Shown: one piece after another, positions 44,493-51,444 of the stretch
Position numbering within the stretch: the first letter of the stretch is position 1
Layout of the letters: every line of letters begins with the position of its first letter
DNA from: a virus
DNA: 64,000 bases
Virus record (IMG/VR): IMGVR_UViG_3300025435_000018
Span: 1 to 64,000 of that record
Strand: one strand, 5' to 3'
Made by a program: the position numbers and the translations under genes
The notes under the pieces: model-generated
What the model was told of the DNA's origin: nothing
Seen by the model: the letters and a program-made list of their open reading frames with translations, nothing else
The model's database searches: none

Positions 44493-45462
44493 GGTAGGGC
44501 ACCAGTGCAGGGATACGTTTAATGCCTGCTGCCCGTGCCGCTGTCACACGATGGTTGCCGTCAAGAACCCAACCTTGATCATCTGCTACAACAGGCTTGT
44601 TCTTGATGTCCTTGCGTGTAATGTGACTGATGTGATCCCAGTCTAGATCAATGATGCGACGATAGCGATCATCTTGATCATACTTTTCAGGGCTGCTGAG
44701 ATCATGTGTAGGCACCATGCGTAAGACCCAGGCCTTGTGATCCTTAATAGGCTTGTCTAGACTATAGCCGTCGACGTGTACACCCTTAACATAGTCAAGT
44801 ACATCTCGGCTGGTGTAGAGTCGTTTAGTTAGATCCAGTCCGTGATCGTAACTTTCATCCATGTTCTGCTCAAGTTCTCGTTGTAGAATGGCCAGTGGCA
44901 TCTTATAAGTGCGTCTAAATTTGCCGTGTAGTGCGGCATGTAGTTGTTTTAGCGCACGATCACATTCCGCATCACTGTACAAGATACCAATGCCGCCATT
45001 GGCTTCCCACAAGTGAATATTGGTTTCGTAGTCGTCGATCAAGATATTGGGCGTACCGTCGGCCTGCTTGGCAAACTTGAACTTCTCGTGATCAAATAGC
45101 ACCGCACGTGGTGCGTTTTTTCTTAGATGTTTTTGTAGCCACTGGCTTTTTTCACGGCTGCTTTGTTCAACGCAACTCAGCATGGGACTGCTTAAGATGT
45201 TGTACTCGCCGCGCAACTTCATTACACCATTGATCAACTTGCCTGCGTTGGGCAAGGGTTTTAAGTGTAGGAAGTAGCCAGGCTTGCTGGCAAGTTTATC
45301 AATTTTGCCACCACCGGCAGCACGTTGTCGACGGGCCTTGCGCCAGTTGGTGACGCCGTGGTGTTTGGCTACAGGTCCAAAGAAGTCTGCAAGCACACCG
45401 TCCATGTCAACATAAACTTCAGGTCGGGCTGCATAATCGTTGGTGTATTCAAATAATTTCAT
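44485..45462 (-). CDS. HAD phosphatase - ParB-like fusion (325 aa)
   Basis: Residues 14-175: HAD 5'-nucleotidase type, with the nucleophile motif VYVDMDGVLADFFG (Asp19, Asp21), a NILIDDYETNIHLW motif IV, and a Lys region around EKSQWLQKHLRK. Residues 210-325: a ParB/Srx-like segment GWVLDGNHRVTAARAAGIKR with V-x-DGNHR, the nuclease/CTPase-type motif. The combination is unusual; it may couple nucleotide dephosphorylation to DNA binding or act on a small molecule. A late promoter in a hairpin lies right before the ATG. Confidence 0.75.
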   Translation of the reverse strand: MKLFEYTNDYAARPEVYVDMDGVLADFFGPVAKHHGVTNWRKARRQRAAGGGKIDKLASKPGYFLHLKPLPNAGKLINGVMKLRGEYNILSSPMLSCVEQSSREKSQWLQKHLRKNAPRAVLFDHEKFKFAKQADGTPNILIDDYETNIHLWEANGGIGILYSDAECDRALKQLHAALHGKFRRTYKMPLAILQRELEQNMDESYDHGLDLTKRLYTSRDVLDYVKGVHVDGYSLDKPIKDHKAWVLRMVPTHDLSSPEKYDQDDRYRRIIDLDWDHISHITRKDIKNKPVVADDQGWVLDGNHRVTAARAAGIKRIPALVPYHK

Positions 45463-45463
45463 C

Positions 45464-45484
45464 GTACAGTATTTATAACTGTAC
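45464..45484 (-). promoter_or_regulatory. late promoter TATAAATA in a hairpin loop
   Basis: GTACAGT (45464-45470) pairs with ACTGTAC (45478-45484). The minus-strand loop is the late box itself (TTATAAATAC). The distal arm ends one base from the ATG at 45462. Confidence 0.7.
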
Positions 45485-45487
45485 TGA

Positions 45488-46045
45488 TTATCCGTATACT
45501 TCGTCTAGATATGGGACCATGCGCTGCAACATCATGCGGTATACGTTGCGATTGCGTATGATGACTTCTTCTGTAATAGTATGCAGATCAGCTGGGGACA
45601 AGGGCATTTTGGTTTCAGTCTCGCCTGCTTCACTGTGCAGTTTCATACCGTGCTTGGTACACAAATGCTTGATGGGTTGATTCCATTGTAGGCAGTGCAT
45701 ATACAAACTATGATAGCCGCGATTACGTGCCCATAACACAGCTTCTTTCAGCATACGATCAGCAATGCCGCGTCCACGATGTTCTCGATCAACAATGACC
45801 CCGAACTCAACTTCATCAATGGCAGTCTCGGCAATGTGGATTGTACCAATCCATGCACCACGATATTCTGCTACCAGGAAGTGATGTTCGCGGGCGTTGT
45901 CTTTGATTCCTTTAACCAAATGATCAATGCTGTCATCGTTTTGAGGAACACCAAAATAGGTTTGTCGAGTTTCAAAATCCAGCTGCTTGAGCCAGGCAGC
46001 ATACTGCCCGTATTCACTGGTGTGTAGGAATCGTGTTGTAATCAT
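45488..46045 (-). CDS. GNAT-family N-acetyltransferase (185 aa)
   Basis: GVIVDREHRGRGIADRMLKE is a textbook GNAT motif A (R-G-R-G-I-A). Preceded by HHFLVAEYRGAWIGTIHIAE; followed by YHSLYMHCLQWNQPIKHLCT (motif B). Acetylates an amine, substrate unknown. The start shares ATGA with the 27-residue membrane gene upstream. It is a third acetyltransferase in 6 kb. Confidence 0.85.
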   Translation of the reverse strand: MITTRFLHTSEYGQYAAWLKQLDFETRQTYFGVPQNDDSIDHLVKGIKDNAREHHFLVAEYRGAWIGTIHIAETAIDEVEFGVIVDREHRGRGIADRMLKEAVLWARNRGYHSLYMHCLQWNQPIKHLCTKHGMKLHSEAGETETKMPLSPADLHTITEEVIIRNRNVYRMMLQRMVPYLDEVYG

Positions 46046-46125
46046 GATGTTAACACAAGATAAGTGACTACAACAACAATACCCACAAGGGCAAGTTTGG
46101 GTCCTAGGTCTTGTCGTGTAAACAT
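46042..46125 (-). CDS. very small membrane peptide (27 aa)
   Basis: Found in a gap: MFTRQDLGPKLALVGIVVV then VTYLVLTS: a single membrane helix with a short basic lead. It ends in ATGA with the GNAT gene. Very short; the overlap is the main support. Confidence 0.5.
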   Translation of the reverse strand: MFTRQDLGPKLALVGIVVVVTYLVLTS

Positions 46126-46126
46126 A

Positions 46127-46222
46127 TTAATACCAGTATTGGCCTCGTTTGATCATTTCTCTTGCTCGTAGGTCCTGCACTTCTACAATGAATTCCCAGG
46201 CTGCTCGTAAGTATTTACTCAT
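46127..46222 (-). CDS. very small helical protein (31 aa)
   Basis: Found in a gap: MSKYLRAAWEFIVEVQDLRA then REMIKRGQYWY, an amphipathic helix. It overlaps the next gene upstream by ATGA (46219-46222). Unknown function. Confidence 0.55.
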   Translation of the reverse strand: MSKYLRAAWEFIVEVQDLRAREMIKRGQYWY

Positions 46223-46380
46223 AGTGCCCAGTCTTTCTTGTGTTGATCGTAGTGACGAATCCAATATTCAACTTCGCTTGTGGTTTGTGGGTGCTTGCTT
46301 GCTACGAAATATTCCACGCTGTCTTGGTAAGACTTGTCTTCGAATAGACTTTTGATCCATCCAACTAGTGCTGTAAACAT
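46219..46380 (-). CDS. small protein with SKHPQTT-type motif (53 aa)
   Basis: Found in a gap: MFTALVGWIKSLFEDKSYQD then SVEYFVASKHPQTTSEVEYW. The VASKHPQTTSEVEYWIRHYD unit matches small conserved proteins of proteobacterial phages (SK-x-P-T-x-x-EVE-x-W-x-R). AAAGGAG 7 bases before the ATG. Unknown function. Confidence 0.7.
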   Translation of the reverse strand: MFTALVGWIKSLFEDKSYQDSVEYFVASKHPQTTSEVEYWIRHYDQHKKDWAL

Positions 46381-46409
46381 AATGTTTCTCCTTTGTGTGT
46401 ATACTAGTG

Positions 46410-46438
46410 ATTATACTAATATATTTACCTAATGTAAA
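46410..46438 (-). promoter_or_regulatory. sigma-70 promoter
   Basis: TTTACA (46433-46438), a 17-base spacer, TATAAT (46410-46415). It drives the three small genes ending at 46127, 46042 and beyond. Confidence 0.6.
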
Positions 46439-46463
46439 GAGAATCATTATGGTTTCTACTTAG

Positions 46464-46670
46464 TCACTTTAGCCATTTCAAGTTGAGGTATGTGGCAAGA
46501 TGCTCGTCATGGCATTCAAAGACAGCATATTCCTGTTCGCCTGCATAGCTATCTCCCGGATGCCAGGCCCAAGTAAAATCTTGATCCATGACATAGCCAA
46601 GACTTTTTATGTCCTGCACTATGTCAAGAATGTCGTTCACACTGTTCTTGTAGATCACAACTGTGGTCAC
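46464..46670 (-). CDS. F-x-L-K-W-like family protein, GTG start (68 aa)
   Basis: Ends [12 protein letters not shown], a remote member of the motif family. [20 protein letters not shown] opens with a beta strand and helix. Its GTG overlaps the ClpP stop (GTGA, 46667-46670), so it is coupled to ClpP. Function unknown. Confidence 0.65.
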   Translation of the reverse strand: MTTVVIYKNSVNDILDIVQDIKSLGYVMDQDFTWAWHPGDSYAGEQEYAVFECHDEHLATYLNLKWLK

Positions 46671-47290
46671 GGACGTTTAGCAACAACCTGATCAGCTAGC
46701 CCATATGCCACTGCTTCTTCGGCGCTCAAGAAAGTGTCAAACTTCATGTCGCCAAACAGTTCGTCGTAGGTTTTGCCCGCTGTATTGTGCTTGACGTAGA
46801 GTTCAGTTAAGCGTTGATTGATACGAACTGACTCATCAAATGCACGTTTTGCGTCTTCAAATTGCAGTTCTTGCACATGAACTGAACCACGTGTGCCTGG
46901 AGTACCACTACTGACACGGTGAATCATTGTACGTGATTCTGGAAGTACTAGGCGTTTGCCTGCTGTGCCTGCTTGGGCAAGGAAGCTGCCCATGCTACAG
47001 GCCTGCCCCAATACAATGGTGCTGACATCAGGGCGAATGAATTGCATAGTATCGTAGATTGCCAAACCAGCAGTGACTGAACCACCGGGGCTGTTAATGT
47101 AGAATAGAATATCGGCATTGGGGTCTTCGCTTTCTAAAAAGAGCATTTGGGCAACAATGAGGCTGGCGCTGTGTTCGTTGACATCAGTGTCCAGCATGAC
47201 AATACGATCCTTTAGCAAACGACTGTAGATGTCGTAAGCACGTTCACCATTTGATGTTTTTTCAAGGACTGTGGGGACGAAATTGGGCAT
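46667..47290 (-). CDS. clpP: ATP-dependent Clp protease proteolytic subunit
   Basis: Catalytic triad intact: Ser99 in [14 protein letters not shown], His124 in MIHRVSSG, Asp185 in [19 protein letters not shown]. The [19 protein letters not shown] stretch is also canonical. At 207 residues it matches host ClpP. It would form a tetradecamer with a host Clp ATPase, or mix with host ClpP and redirect it. With the tmRNA in the same window, it could degrade tagged proteins; this link is inferred. Promoter at 47321-47349. Confidence 0.93.
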   Translation of the reverse strand: MPNFVPTVLEKTSNGERAYDIYSRLLKDRIVMLDTDVNEHSASLIVAQMLFLESEDPNADILFYINSPGGSVTAGLAIYDTMQFIRPDVSTIVLGQACSMGSFLAQAGTAGKRLVLPESRTMIHRVSSGTPGTRGSVHVQELQFEDAKRAFDESVRINQRLTELYVKHNTAGKTYDELFGDMKFDTFLSAEEAVAYGLADQVVAKRP

Positions 47291-47320
47291 TGTTTTCCTA
47301 CAATAGTTAATGTGCTACTA

Positions 47321-47349
47321 TTATAGCGGAAAACAAATCACGTGTCTAG
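47321..47349 (-). promoter_or_regulatory. sigma-70-like promoter for clpP
   Basis: TAGACA (47344-47349), a 17-base spacer, TATAAT (47321-47326). A leader of about 25 bases with AGGAAAAC precedes the clpP ATG at 47290. Confidence 0.65.
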
Positions 47350-47843
47350 CATTTAGAAAAATCTTGGTAAAGAAACCATTTGCGCTGTCTAAAAAAGGTT
47401 TTGAGATTTAGCCCATAATAGTCAAATTCTTCGCGCCAAGCAAAAAAATTTGGACCATGCCCGGCGCTGACTACATTCATTTCTCTACCGTACTCGTCTA
47501 GGTGATCCCAGCGATAAACGTCCCACTGCCACTGATGTATCATCTCGTGTGCAAGTGTGTTCATGAACCATTGTGGACAGAACCATTTGTCGGCTAGCCA
47601 AATATCGCATTGTGTACCGGGACTTTTCTCTCCATAGTACCAACCACACATTCCCCAAGCCGGTCCCAAGCGTCCAGTGGTGATTTTGGGTTTGCGTAGC
47701 TGATTGCGAAATACGTGTCTATTGATTATGTTGTAGGCGTAAGTGATATCCGCAGCACTAGGACGGAACTCTTTGCGGCGTTGACTGGTGATACTGGGAA
47801 GTTCAGCCTCCATTATTGATCGAATTGGATTTGGTCTCGCCAT
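47346..47843 (-). CDS. SprT-like zinc metalloprotease (165 aa)
   Basis: HEMIHQ (His99, Glu100, His103) is followed by a third zinc ligand His129 in SAGHGPNFFAW, the SprT/Spartan arrangement. Human Spartan cuts DNA-protein crosslinks; bacterial and phage SprT proteins are less known. It probably cleaves proteins on DNA or coat proteins during assembly. Expression is controlled by a late box in a hairpin (47851-47883) whose distal arm carries the GAGGG ribosome binding site. Confidence 0.8.
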   Translation of the reverse strand: MARPNPIRSIMEAELPSITSQRRKEFRPSAADITYAYNIINRHVFRNQLRKPKITTGRLGPAWGMCGWYYGEKSPGTQCDIWLADKWFCPQWFMNTLAHEMIHQWQWDVYRWDHLDEYGREMNVVSAGHGPNFFAWREEFDYYGLNLKTFFRQRKWFLYQDFSKC

Positions 47844-47850
47844 AGAAAAA

Positions 47851-47883
47851 CCCTCGCTACGGTATTTAAGTACCGTACGAGGG
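47851..47883 (-). promoter_or_regulatory. terminator hairpin with late box in loop
   Basis: CCCTCGCTACGGTA (47851-47864) pairs with TACCGTACGAGGG (47871-47883) with a one-base bulge; U-run on the minus strand. The loop reads TTAAATACC, a late-type box. The distal arm GAGGG is the ribosome binding site for the ATG at 47843. Confidence 0.75.
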
Positions 47884-47900
47884 CTGGTTAACTACGCTGT

Positions 47901-48614
47901 TTATTGTGCTTGGAGTGTGGTCTGTCCGATCACAGCACCGGGCTTTTGTAGGGCCTCATCACGTTTGCGCTTGTATTCAGCATTGTCTACGTTGAGTAGA
48001 GTAATACCTTCAACACGGCTCTGTGGAGCTTCGCTAACCGGGGCACGTGCCTTGTCGTTCAACTCATCAAGTTCTTTGAACTCTTTGCGAGCATCGCTGT
48101 CAATTTGTTGATCTTGAGCACGGCGTTGCTGTCTCAAGGTAACTTTGTTTTTGTCGCCTAGGGGCAAGGCAACCAACACAAAGGCATGATAGCGTCCGTT
48201 TTCAAGAATGATTTGACTACGGTCCACACGACTGCCTGCTACACTGACATCAGCACAGAAGTTTCGAATAGCAGTAGTTGAAGTGCTCTTGCTGCCAGTT
48301 TCAGTGTCTTGTCGGTAGATCTTTGTTTGACTACGAACAGTACCACCTGCACCTTGACAAATACCTTCAAAGGCATTTGCACGAGCATTGCCCAGCGCAC
48401 CACTGGCGCTGCCACTGACACCATCGCCTACTGCGTAGAGATGATCTTCGTCATTGGGCACACTTGTAAACCAATCGGGAATACCGTTGGGGTTAACAGG
48501 TGCAGCCACCTGTACAGGTTGTGCTGTGGGCTGTGGTGCCAAGACAGTCTGGGGCTTAGTTGAACTACAGGCAGCAAGACCTGCTACGGCAAAAACGACT
48601 AACAGTTTACGCAT
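47901..48614 (-). CDS. LPP20-like lipoprotein (237 aa)
   Basis: Start MRKLLVVFAVAGLAACSST (48614) gives a lipobox L-A-A-C at about residue 16, so it is an outer-membrane lipoprotein. A conserved PDWFTSVPNDEDHLYAVGDG segment matches LPP20-like proteins (P-x-W-x-x-x-P-...-YAVG-x-G). AGGAGTAATC precedes the ATG. Possibly alters the outer membrane to block superinfection; unproven. Confidence 0.75.
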   Translation of the reverse strand: MRKLLVVFAVAGLAACSSTKPQTVLAPQPTAQPVQVAAPVNPNGIPDWFTSVPNDEDHLYAVGDGVSGSASGALGNARANAFEGICQGAGGTVRSQTKIYRQDTETGSKSTSTTAIRNFCADVSVAGSRVDRSQIILENGRYHAFVLVALPLGDKNKVTLRQQRRAQDQQIDSDARKEFKELDELNDKARAPVSEAPQSRVEGITLLNVDNAEYKRKRDEALQKPGAVIGQTTLQAQ

Positions 48615-48646
48615 GATTACTCCTTTGCGTGGGTTACAAAAATTAC

Positions 48647-48675
48647 AGTTTAACACTGATTTCATTTTGAGTCAA
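48647..48675 (-). promoter_or_regulatory. sigma-70 promoter with AATG element
   Basis: TTGACT (48670-48675), a 17-base spacer starting CAAAATGA, TAAACT (48647-48652). Confidence 0.6.
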
Positions 48676-49075
48676 CCAATGGGTCCCAACGGTTAACAAC
48701 AGGACGTTCCGCAGGGCCTAGTCCATGTGGGTTGCTGTTACAGACTGTGGCTTGGCCTGTACCATTCTGCATGTCCTCTCGCACATGAACGCAACCAACA
48801 GGTTTGGGTTTTTGCTGTGGACAATAGGTCTTGATCTCGTTCAAGTTCTTGTAGATGATGGCACGACGATTAGCATCAAACGCAAACGGTGTCGTAGTTG
48901 CCAACTGTTGGCGCAGGAACACAGTTTGTTCTGCGGCATGTTCGCAGTCCCATTTAAAATGGTTCAAGTCACCAAATGCCATGCCCTGTGGTGGAGGGTT
49001 GTAGAGTGGGGTGTTGTTGGCACAGGCAGCAAGTGTGAGCGCGGCCACAACAATCAACGATCTTTGCAGTACCAT
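48662..49075 (-). CDS. lipoprotein (137 aa)
   Basis: N-terminal signal SLIVVAALTLAACANNTPLY with lipobox L-A-A-C. Mature chain is Cys-containing (WDCEHAAEQ, KTYCPQQKPKPVGC) and probably periplasmic or outer-membrane anchored. Overlaps the upstream gene's end by 22 bases. With the neighbour at 49054-49305 it could form a host-envelope protein pair. Confidence 0.7.
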   Translation of the reverse strand: MVLQRSLIVVAALTLAACANNTPLYNPPPQGMAFGDLNHFKWDCEHAAEQTVFLRQQLATTTPFAFDANRRAIIYKNLNEIKTYCPQQKPKPVGCVHVREDMQNGTGQATVCNSNPHGLGPAERPVVNRWDPLVDSK

Positions 49076-49305
49076 TCTAGTCTTTCAACGTAGAGATCAA
49101 TCGCATGATTGTATTCTTCTACAGTTACACGATCACCAGTACGCATGGGCAAGGGTTTCAAACTTGTCAAATAGCTGATATGACGATCACGGTTTAAACA
49201 ATCCGGTGTGGGCCCGTATGTGGTCCAGAGACTATCATACAGGGGCCTAGGGTCCGGGGGAAGACAATCAGCCATGCCCATCAGCAAGGCGATCAGCATA
49301 CACAT
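49054..49305 (-). CDS. secreted small protein (83 aa)
   Basis: Short hydrophobic lead (MCMLIALLMGMADC) followed by a conserved-looking CLNRDRHISYLTSLKPLP and YVERLEWYCKDR. A signal peptide or a lipoprotein with a short hydrophobic stretch is plausible. The overlap with the lipoprotein gene in another frame recalls Rz/Rz1-type pairs, but I cannot show it is a spanin. Confidence 0.6.
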   Translation of the reverse strand: MCMLIALLMGMADCLPPDPRPLYDSLWTTYGPTPDCLNRDRHISYLTSLKPLPMRTGDRVTVEEYNHAIDLYVERLEWYCKDR

Positions 49306-49307
49306 GA

Positions 49308-49463
49308 TCAGTGCTTGTGGAAAGTTACAGTCTGCTTGACGGCCTGGACTGCTTCGGTCTCACCAACTCCTGCGTTACGCTGTACATAACGCACAGCATC
49401 ACGGCTGTTGAATTGAAGAACAAAAATTGCTTCATTGGCGAAGCGCTCGACGGTTGCGTTCAT
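49308..49463 (-). CDS. small hypothetical protein (51 aa)
   Basis: Found in a gap: MNATVERFANEAIFVLQFNS then RDAVRYVQRNAGVGETEAVQ. AAGGAG 7 bases before the ATG at 49463. Amphipathic, soluble. Unknown function. Confidence 0.65.
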   Translation of the reverse strand: MNATVERFANEAIFVLQFNSRDAVRYVQRNAGVGETEAVQAVKQTVTFHKH

Positions 49464-49473
49464 GTATAACTCC

Positions 49474-49704
49474 TTACTTGACGCGGTTGATAATCTCTAA
49501 GGCCTGACTACAATCCAAGCCTGCTTCATTTTGCAGAGCTTCTTCCATTTCCATCAGCTCAACATCTTTTTCAACACGATAGCGCTGGATCAGTTTTACT
49601 GCATAGATACGGTCTTCTTGATCCAGGCTCTCGGCCCACTCATTGAACTGGTCATCAGTCAAGCCAATGATGTAGTTGAGATTGTTGCGATCATAATCAT
49701 TCAT
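49474..49704 (-). CDS. small helical protein (76 aa)
   Basis: NLNYIIGLTDDQFNEWAESL then RYRVEKDVELMEMEEALQNE, all helix. Unrecognised. It ends next to a small gene upstream and starts after an AGGAGCTGAC site. Function unknown. Confidence 0.65.
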   Translation of the reverse strand: MNDYDRNNLNYIIGLTDDQFNEWAESLDQEDRIYAVKLIQRYRVEKDVELMEMEEALQNEAGLDCSQALEIINRVK

Positions 49705-49721
49705 AGTCAGCTCCTGCGTGT

Positions 49722-50063
49722 TTAGGCTTGCGTTGGTAACGAGGTTTTGCGTTCACTACCTTGGGTTTGAACGGCGTGTCGCTTCGAAACAGAACCCGGT
49801 GCGCTCTTGGCTCGGGGCTTTGATGCTTGAGTTTTATTTTTAGTTTTTCGACTGCCATTTCCAAACTCCTGTGTGATATAGTAGGCCAGCATCTTGTCGT
49901 TGATGTAGCTTACCAAATCTTGGTCCAGTGCCTCGGCCATGAACCGTACCGGGCACCGACCCCATGTTTTGTATTTAACAAATTCCGAATACCATCTGCG
50001 GTGATCAGGATTGTCAACATCAAATGCAACAATGGGACGACTTCCACGAAACAGTATACTCAT
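49722..50063 (-). CDS. conserved phage protein (113 aa)
   Basis: N-terminal FDVDNPDHRRWYSEFVKYKT then WGRCPVRFMAEALDQDLVSY is a pattern of conserved T4-like proteins. C-terminal 35 residues are basic and disordered (KTKNKTQASKPRAKSAPGSV). Function unknown. Confidence 0.75.
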   Translation of the reverse strand: MSILFRGSRPIVAFDVDNPDHRRWYSEFVKYKTWGRCPVRFMAEALDQDLVSYINDKMLAYYITQEFGNGSRKTKNKTQASKPRAKSAPGSVSKRHAVQTQGSERKTSLPTQA

Positions 50064-50072
50064 TGTGAGTCC

Positions 50073-50303
50073 TTATTTGATTTCGTTCAACTTTTTCAAA
50101 GACTCAGCCATTTCCAGTTTGCTGACTTCCATCTGATAAATGCAGTAGATGCAAAACACAAGACATGAGCCTGAAAATACATTGATCAAGATGTTTACAG
50201 GCACGTACATGAGTGCTAAGAAGAAAGCAGCTGAGGCTACAAGCATAGTTAAGAAGACTTTCAACACATTGACTGCGGCTCGTTGTTTAAGTGTAAGTGA
50301 CAT
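50073..50303 (-). CDS. membrane protein (76 aa)
   Basis: Two hydrophobic helices (VFLTMLVASAAFFLALMYV and ILINVFSGSCLVFCIYCIY), short soluble ends, and a final helical tail. AAGGAAC lies before the ATG at 50303. Promoter at 50327-50355. Unknown function. Confidence 0.75.
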   Translation of the reverse strand: MSLTLKQRAAVNVLKVFLTMLVASAAFFLALMYVPVNILINVFSGSCLVFCIYCIYQMEVSKLEMAESLKKLNEIK

Positions 50304-50326
50304 TGTTTTGTTCCTTGTAAAACTGT

Positions 50327-50355
50327 ATTATAACACATCTGCCATTTGGGGTCAA
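50327..50355 (-). promoter_or_regulatory. sigma-70 promoter with AATG element
   Basis: TTGACC (50350-50355), a 17-base spacer starting CCAAATGG and ending TGT, TATAAT (50327-50332). Confidence 0.75.
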
Positions 50356-50358
50356 CTT

Positions 50359-50631
50359 TTATTCGTCGTCACCTTCGTCGTCGTATTCGTCAATCAAGCA
50401 ACCATCAAACACAGATTCCAGCGCATCACCGGCACCAGGTTGGGAGTTCAACTCGCCCCAAGCTGTCAATAAATCATCTGCCAAGTAGTCTTGGAATTTT
50501 TTGGAATCCATCATTGCATACAGTTTTTCTTCGTCAACCTTAAAGCCAGCTTCTTCCAAACTGCCAATCAAAAAACCAGCGGACACTTTGATTGTCATGG
50601 TCATTGTTTTTGTAGATTTCTTTGATGTCAT
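50359..50631 (-). CDS. acidic small protein (90 aa)
   Basis: MTSKKSTKTMTMTIKVSAGF then LIGSLEEAGFKVDEEKLYAM; helical core and a very acidic end (DEYDDEGDDE). AAGGAGTTGGAA before the ATG at 50631 is a perfect site; an earlier ATG at 50655 would be leaderless from the -10 at 50662. Unknown function. Confidence 0.65.
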   Translation of the reverse strand: MTSKKSTKTMTMTIKVSAGFLIGSLEEAGFKVDEEKLYAMMDSKKFQDYLADDLLTAWGELNSQPGAGDALESVFDGCLIDEYDDEGDDE

Positions 50632-50661
50632 TTCCAACTCCTTTTGTTTCAACATGTATGT

Positions 50662-50690
50662 ATTATAGCACTTTGCTCATTTCTGGGCAA
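50662..50690 (-). promoter_or_regulatory. sigma-70 promoter with AATG element
   Basis: TTGCCC (50685-50690), a 17-base spacer starting AGAAATGA and ending TGC, TATAAT (50662-50667). Confidence 0.75.
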
Positions 50691-50691
50691 A

Positions 50692-50892
50692 TCAAGCTGT
50701 CAAACGTGCCAGGATGAGATTTTGCAATTCTGCAACATCCGCATCGGCAACGTAGAAATCGGTAGTAGGATCGTAGTACTTTCCTTCTTTGGAATCGTAG
50801 TACAAAGTAGCACCATTGGGATAGTGAAAGGGACCTTCCAGTCCTTTACGTGGACCAAAACGTGCATCATGTTGAAAAACGGTGTATGCCAT
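50692..50892 (-). CDS. small beta-hairpin protein (66 aa)
   Basis: FHYPNGATLYYDSKEGKYYD then PTTDFYVADADVAELQ. The YYDSKEGKYYDPTTDFYV repeat is seen in small phage proteins of unknown role. AAAGGAGTCC precedes the ATG at 50892. Confidence 0.7.
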   Translation of the reverse strand: MAYTVFQHDARFGPRKGLEGPFHYPNGATLYYDSKEGKYYDPTTDFYVADADVAELQNLILARLTA

Positions 50893-50919
50893 GCTGGACT
50901 CCTTTGTTGCTATGTCGTT

Positions 50920-50948
50920 ATTATACTGCCAAAGTCATTTCTGGGCAA
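50920..50948 (-). promoter_or_regulatory. sigma-70 promoter with AATG element
   Basis: TTGCCC (50943-50948), a 17-base spacer starting AGAAATGA, TATAAT (50920-50925). Confidence 0.75.
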
Positions 50949-50956
50949 CCAAAAAG

Positions 50957-50976
50957 AAACCCGCCGAAGCGGGTTT
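50957..50976 (-). terminator. intrinsic terminator (AACCCGC-TTCG-type)
   Basis: AAACCCGC / GCGGGTTT with CTTCGG-type loop and U-run on the minus strand. It ends the gene at 50995-51375. Confidence 0.8.
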
Positions 50977-50994
50977 GCAAGTAGTACTTGAGTA

Positions 50995-51375
50995 TTACTC
51001 TGTGACCTTGACATTTGGATCACTACAATAACGATTCCACCAATATTTAAACTCGGCAACTTCCCGTGCTGTTACATTGCTGCTCCAGATTGCTGACTGC
51101 CCGGTAAAGACAGTGTGTTCAGTTGGAGTCAATGTTTCCTGAGCCCACAGCCAAAGTCCAAAATCGTTAGAATAAACTGGTTGCAAAGTTCTGTAATAAT
51201 AGGTAATTCCATTGTGATTAATAGTACCACTGGCATTGGCAGTTAACTGTGCAATTACTGTTGATGACGTACTTGGAGTCGAGTTTCCAATTATGTAATT
51301 GAGCTGACTAACTGTATTTGCACTGGTATATGTTATCTTTGTTCCAGATAAATGGGTGTATTCTACTTGTTGCAT
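50995..51375 (-). CDS. beta-rich hypothetical protein (126 aa)
   Basis: VIGNSTPSTSSTVIAQLTAN then ASGTINHNGITYYYRTLQPV resembles short tail or decoration proteins. It ends AREVAEFKYWWNRYCSDPNV. It is bracketed by two copies of the AACCCGC terminator and has a late box (51395-51402) 20 bases before the ATG, so it is a single-gene late unit. Possibly virion-associated. Confidence 0.65.
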   Translation of the reverse strand: MQQVEYTHLSGTKITYTSANTVSQLNYIIGNSTPSTSSTVIAQLTANASGTINHNGITYYYRTLQPVYSNDFGLWLWAQETLTPTEHTVFTGQSAIWSSNVTAREVAEFKYWWNRYCSDPNVKVTE

Positions 51376-51394
51376 TTTGGATTCCTATATGCAA

Positions 51395-51402
51395 GTATTT
51401 AT
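51395..51402 (-). promoter_or_regulatory. late promoter box ATAAATAC
   Basis: ATAAATAC on the minus strand, 20 bases before the ATG at 51375 and just after the terminator at 51408-51425. Confidence 0.6.
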
Positions 51403-51407
51403 GAAAA

Positions 51408-51425
51408 AACCCGCCGAAGCGGGTT
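51408..51425 (-). terminator. intrinsic terminator (AACCCGC-TTCG-type)
   Basis: AACCCGC / GCGGGTT hairpin with U-run on the minus strand, ending the gene at 51445-51714. Confidence 0.85.
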
Positions 51426-51444
51426 ATTCTGTAAACTTTACAGA

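Noticed and set aside
20301-51425. Repeated AACCCGC..GCGGGTT units as a CRISPR or dispersed repeat family
   Set aside because: Copies at 20301, 32961, 50957 and 51408 are isolated, each follows a gene end and is followed by a U-run: identical intrinsic terminators, not an array.
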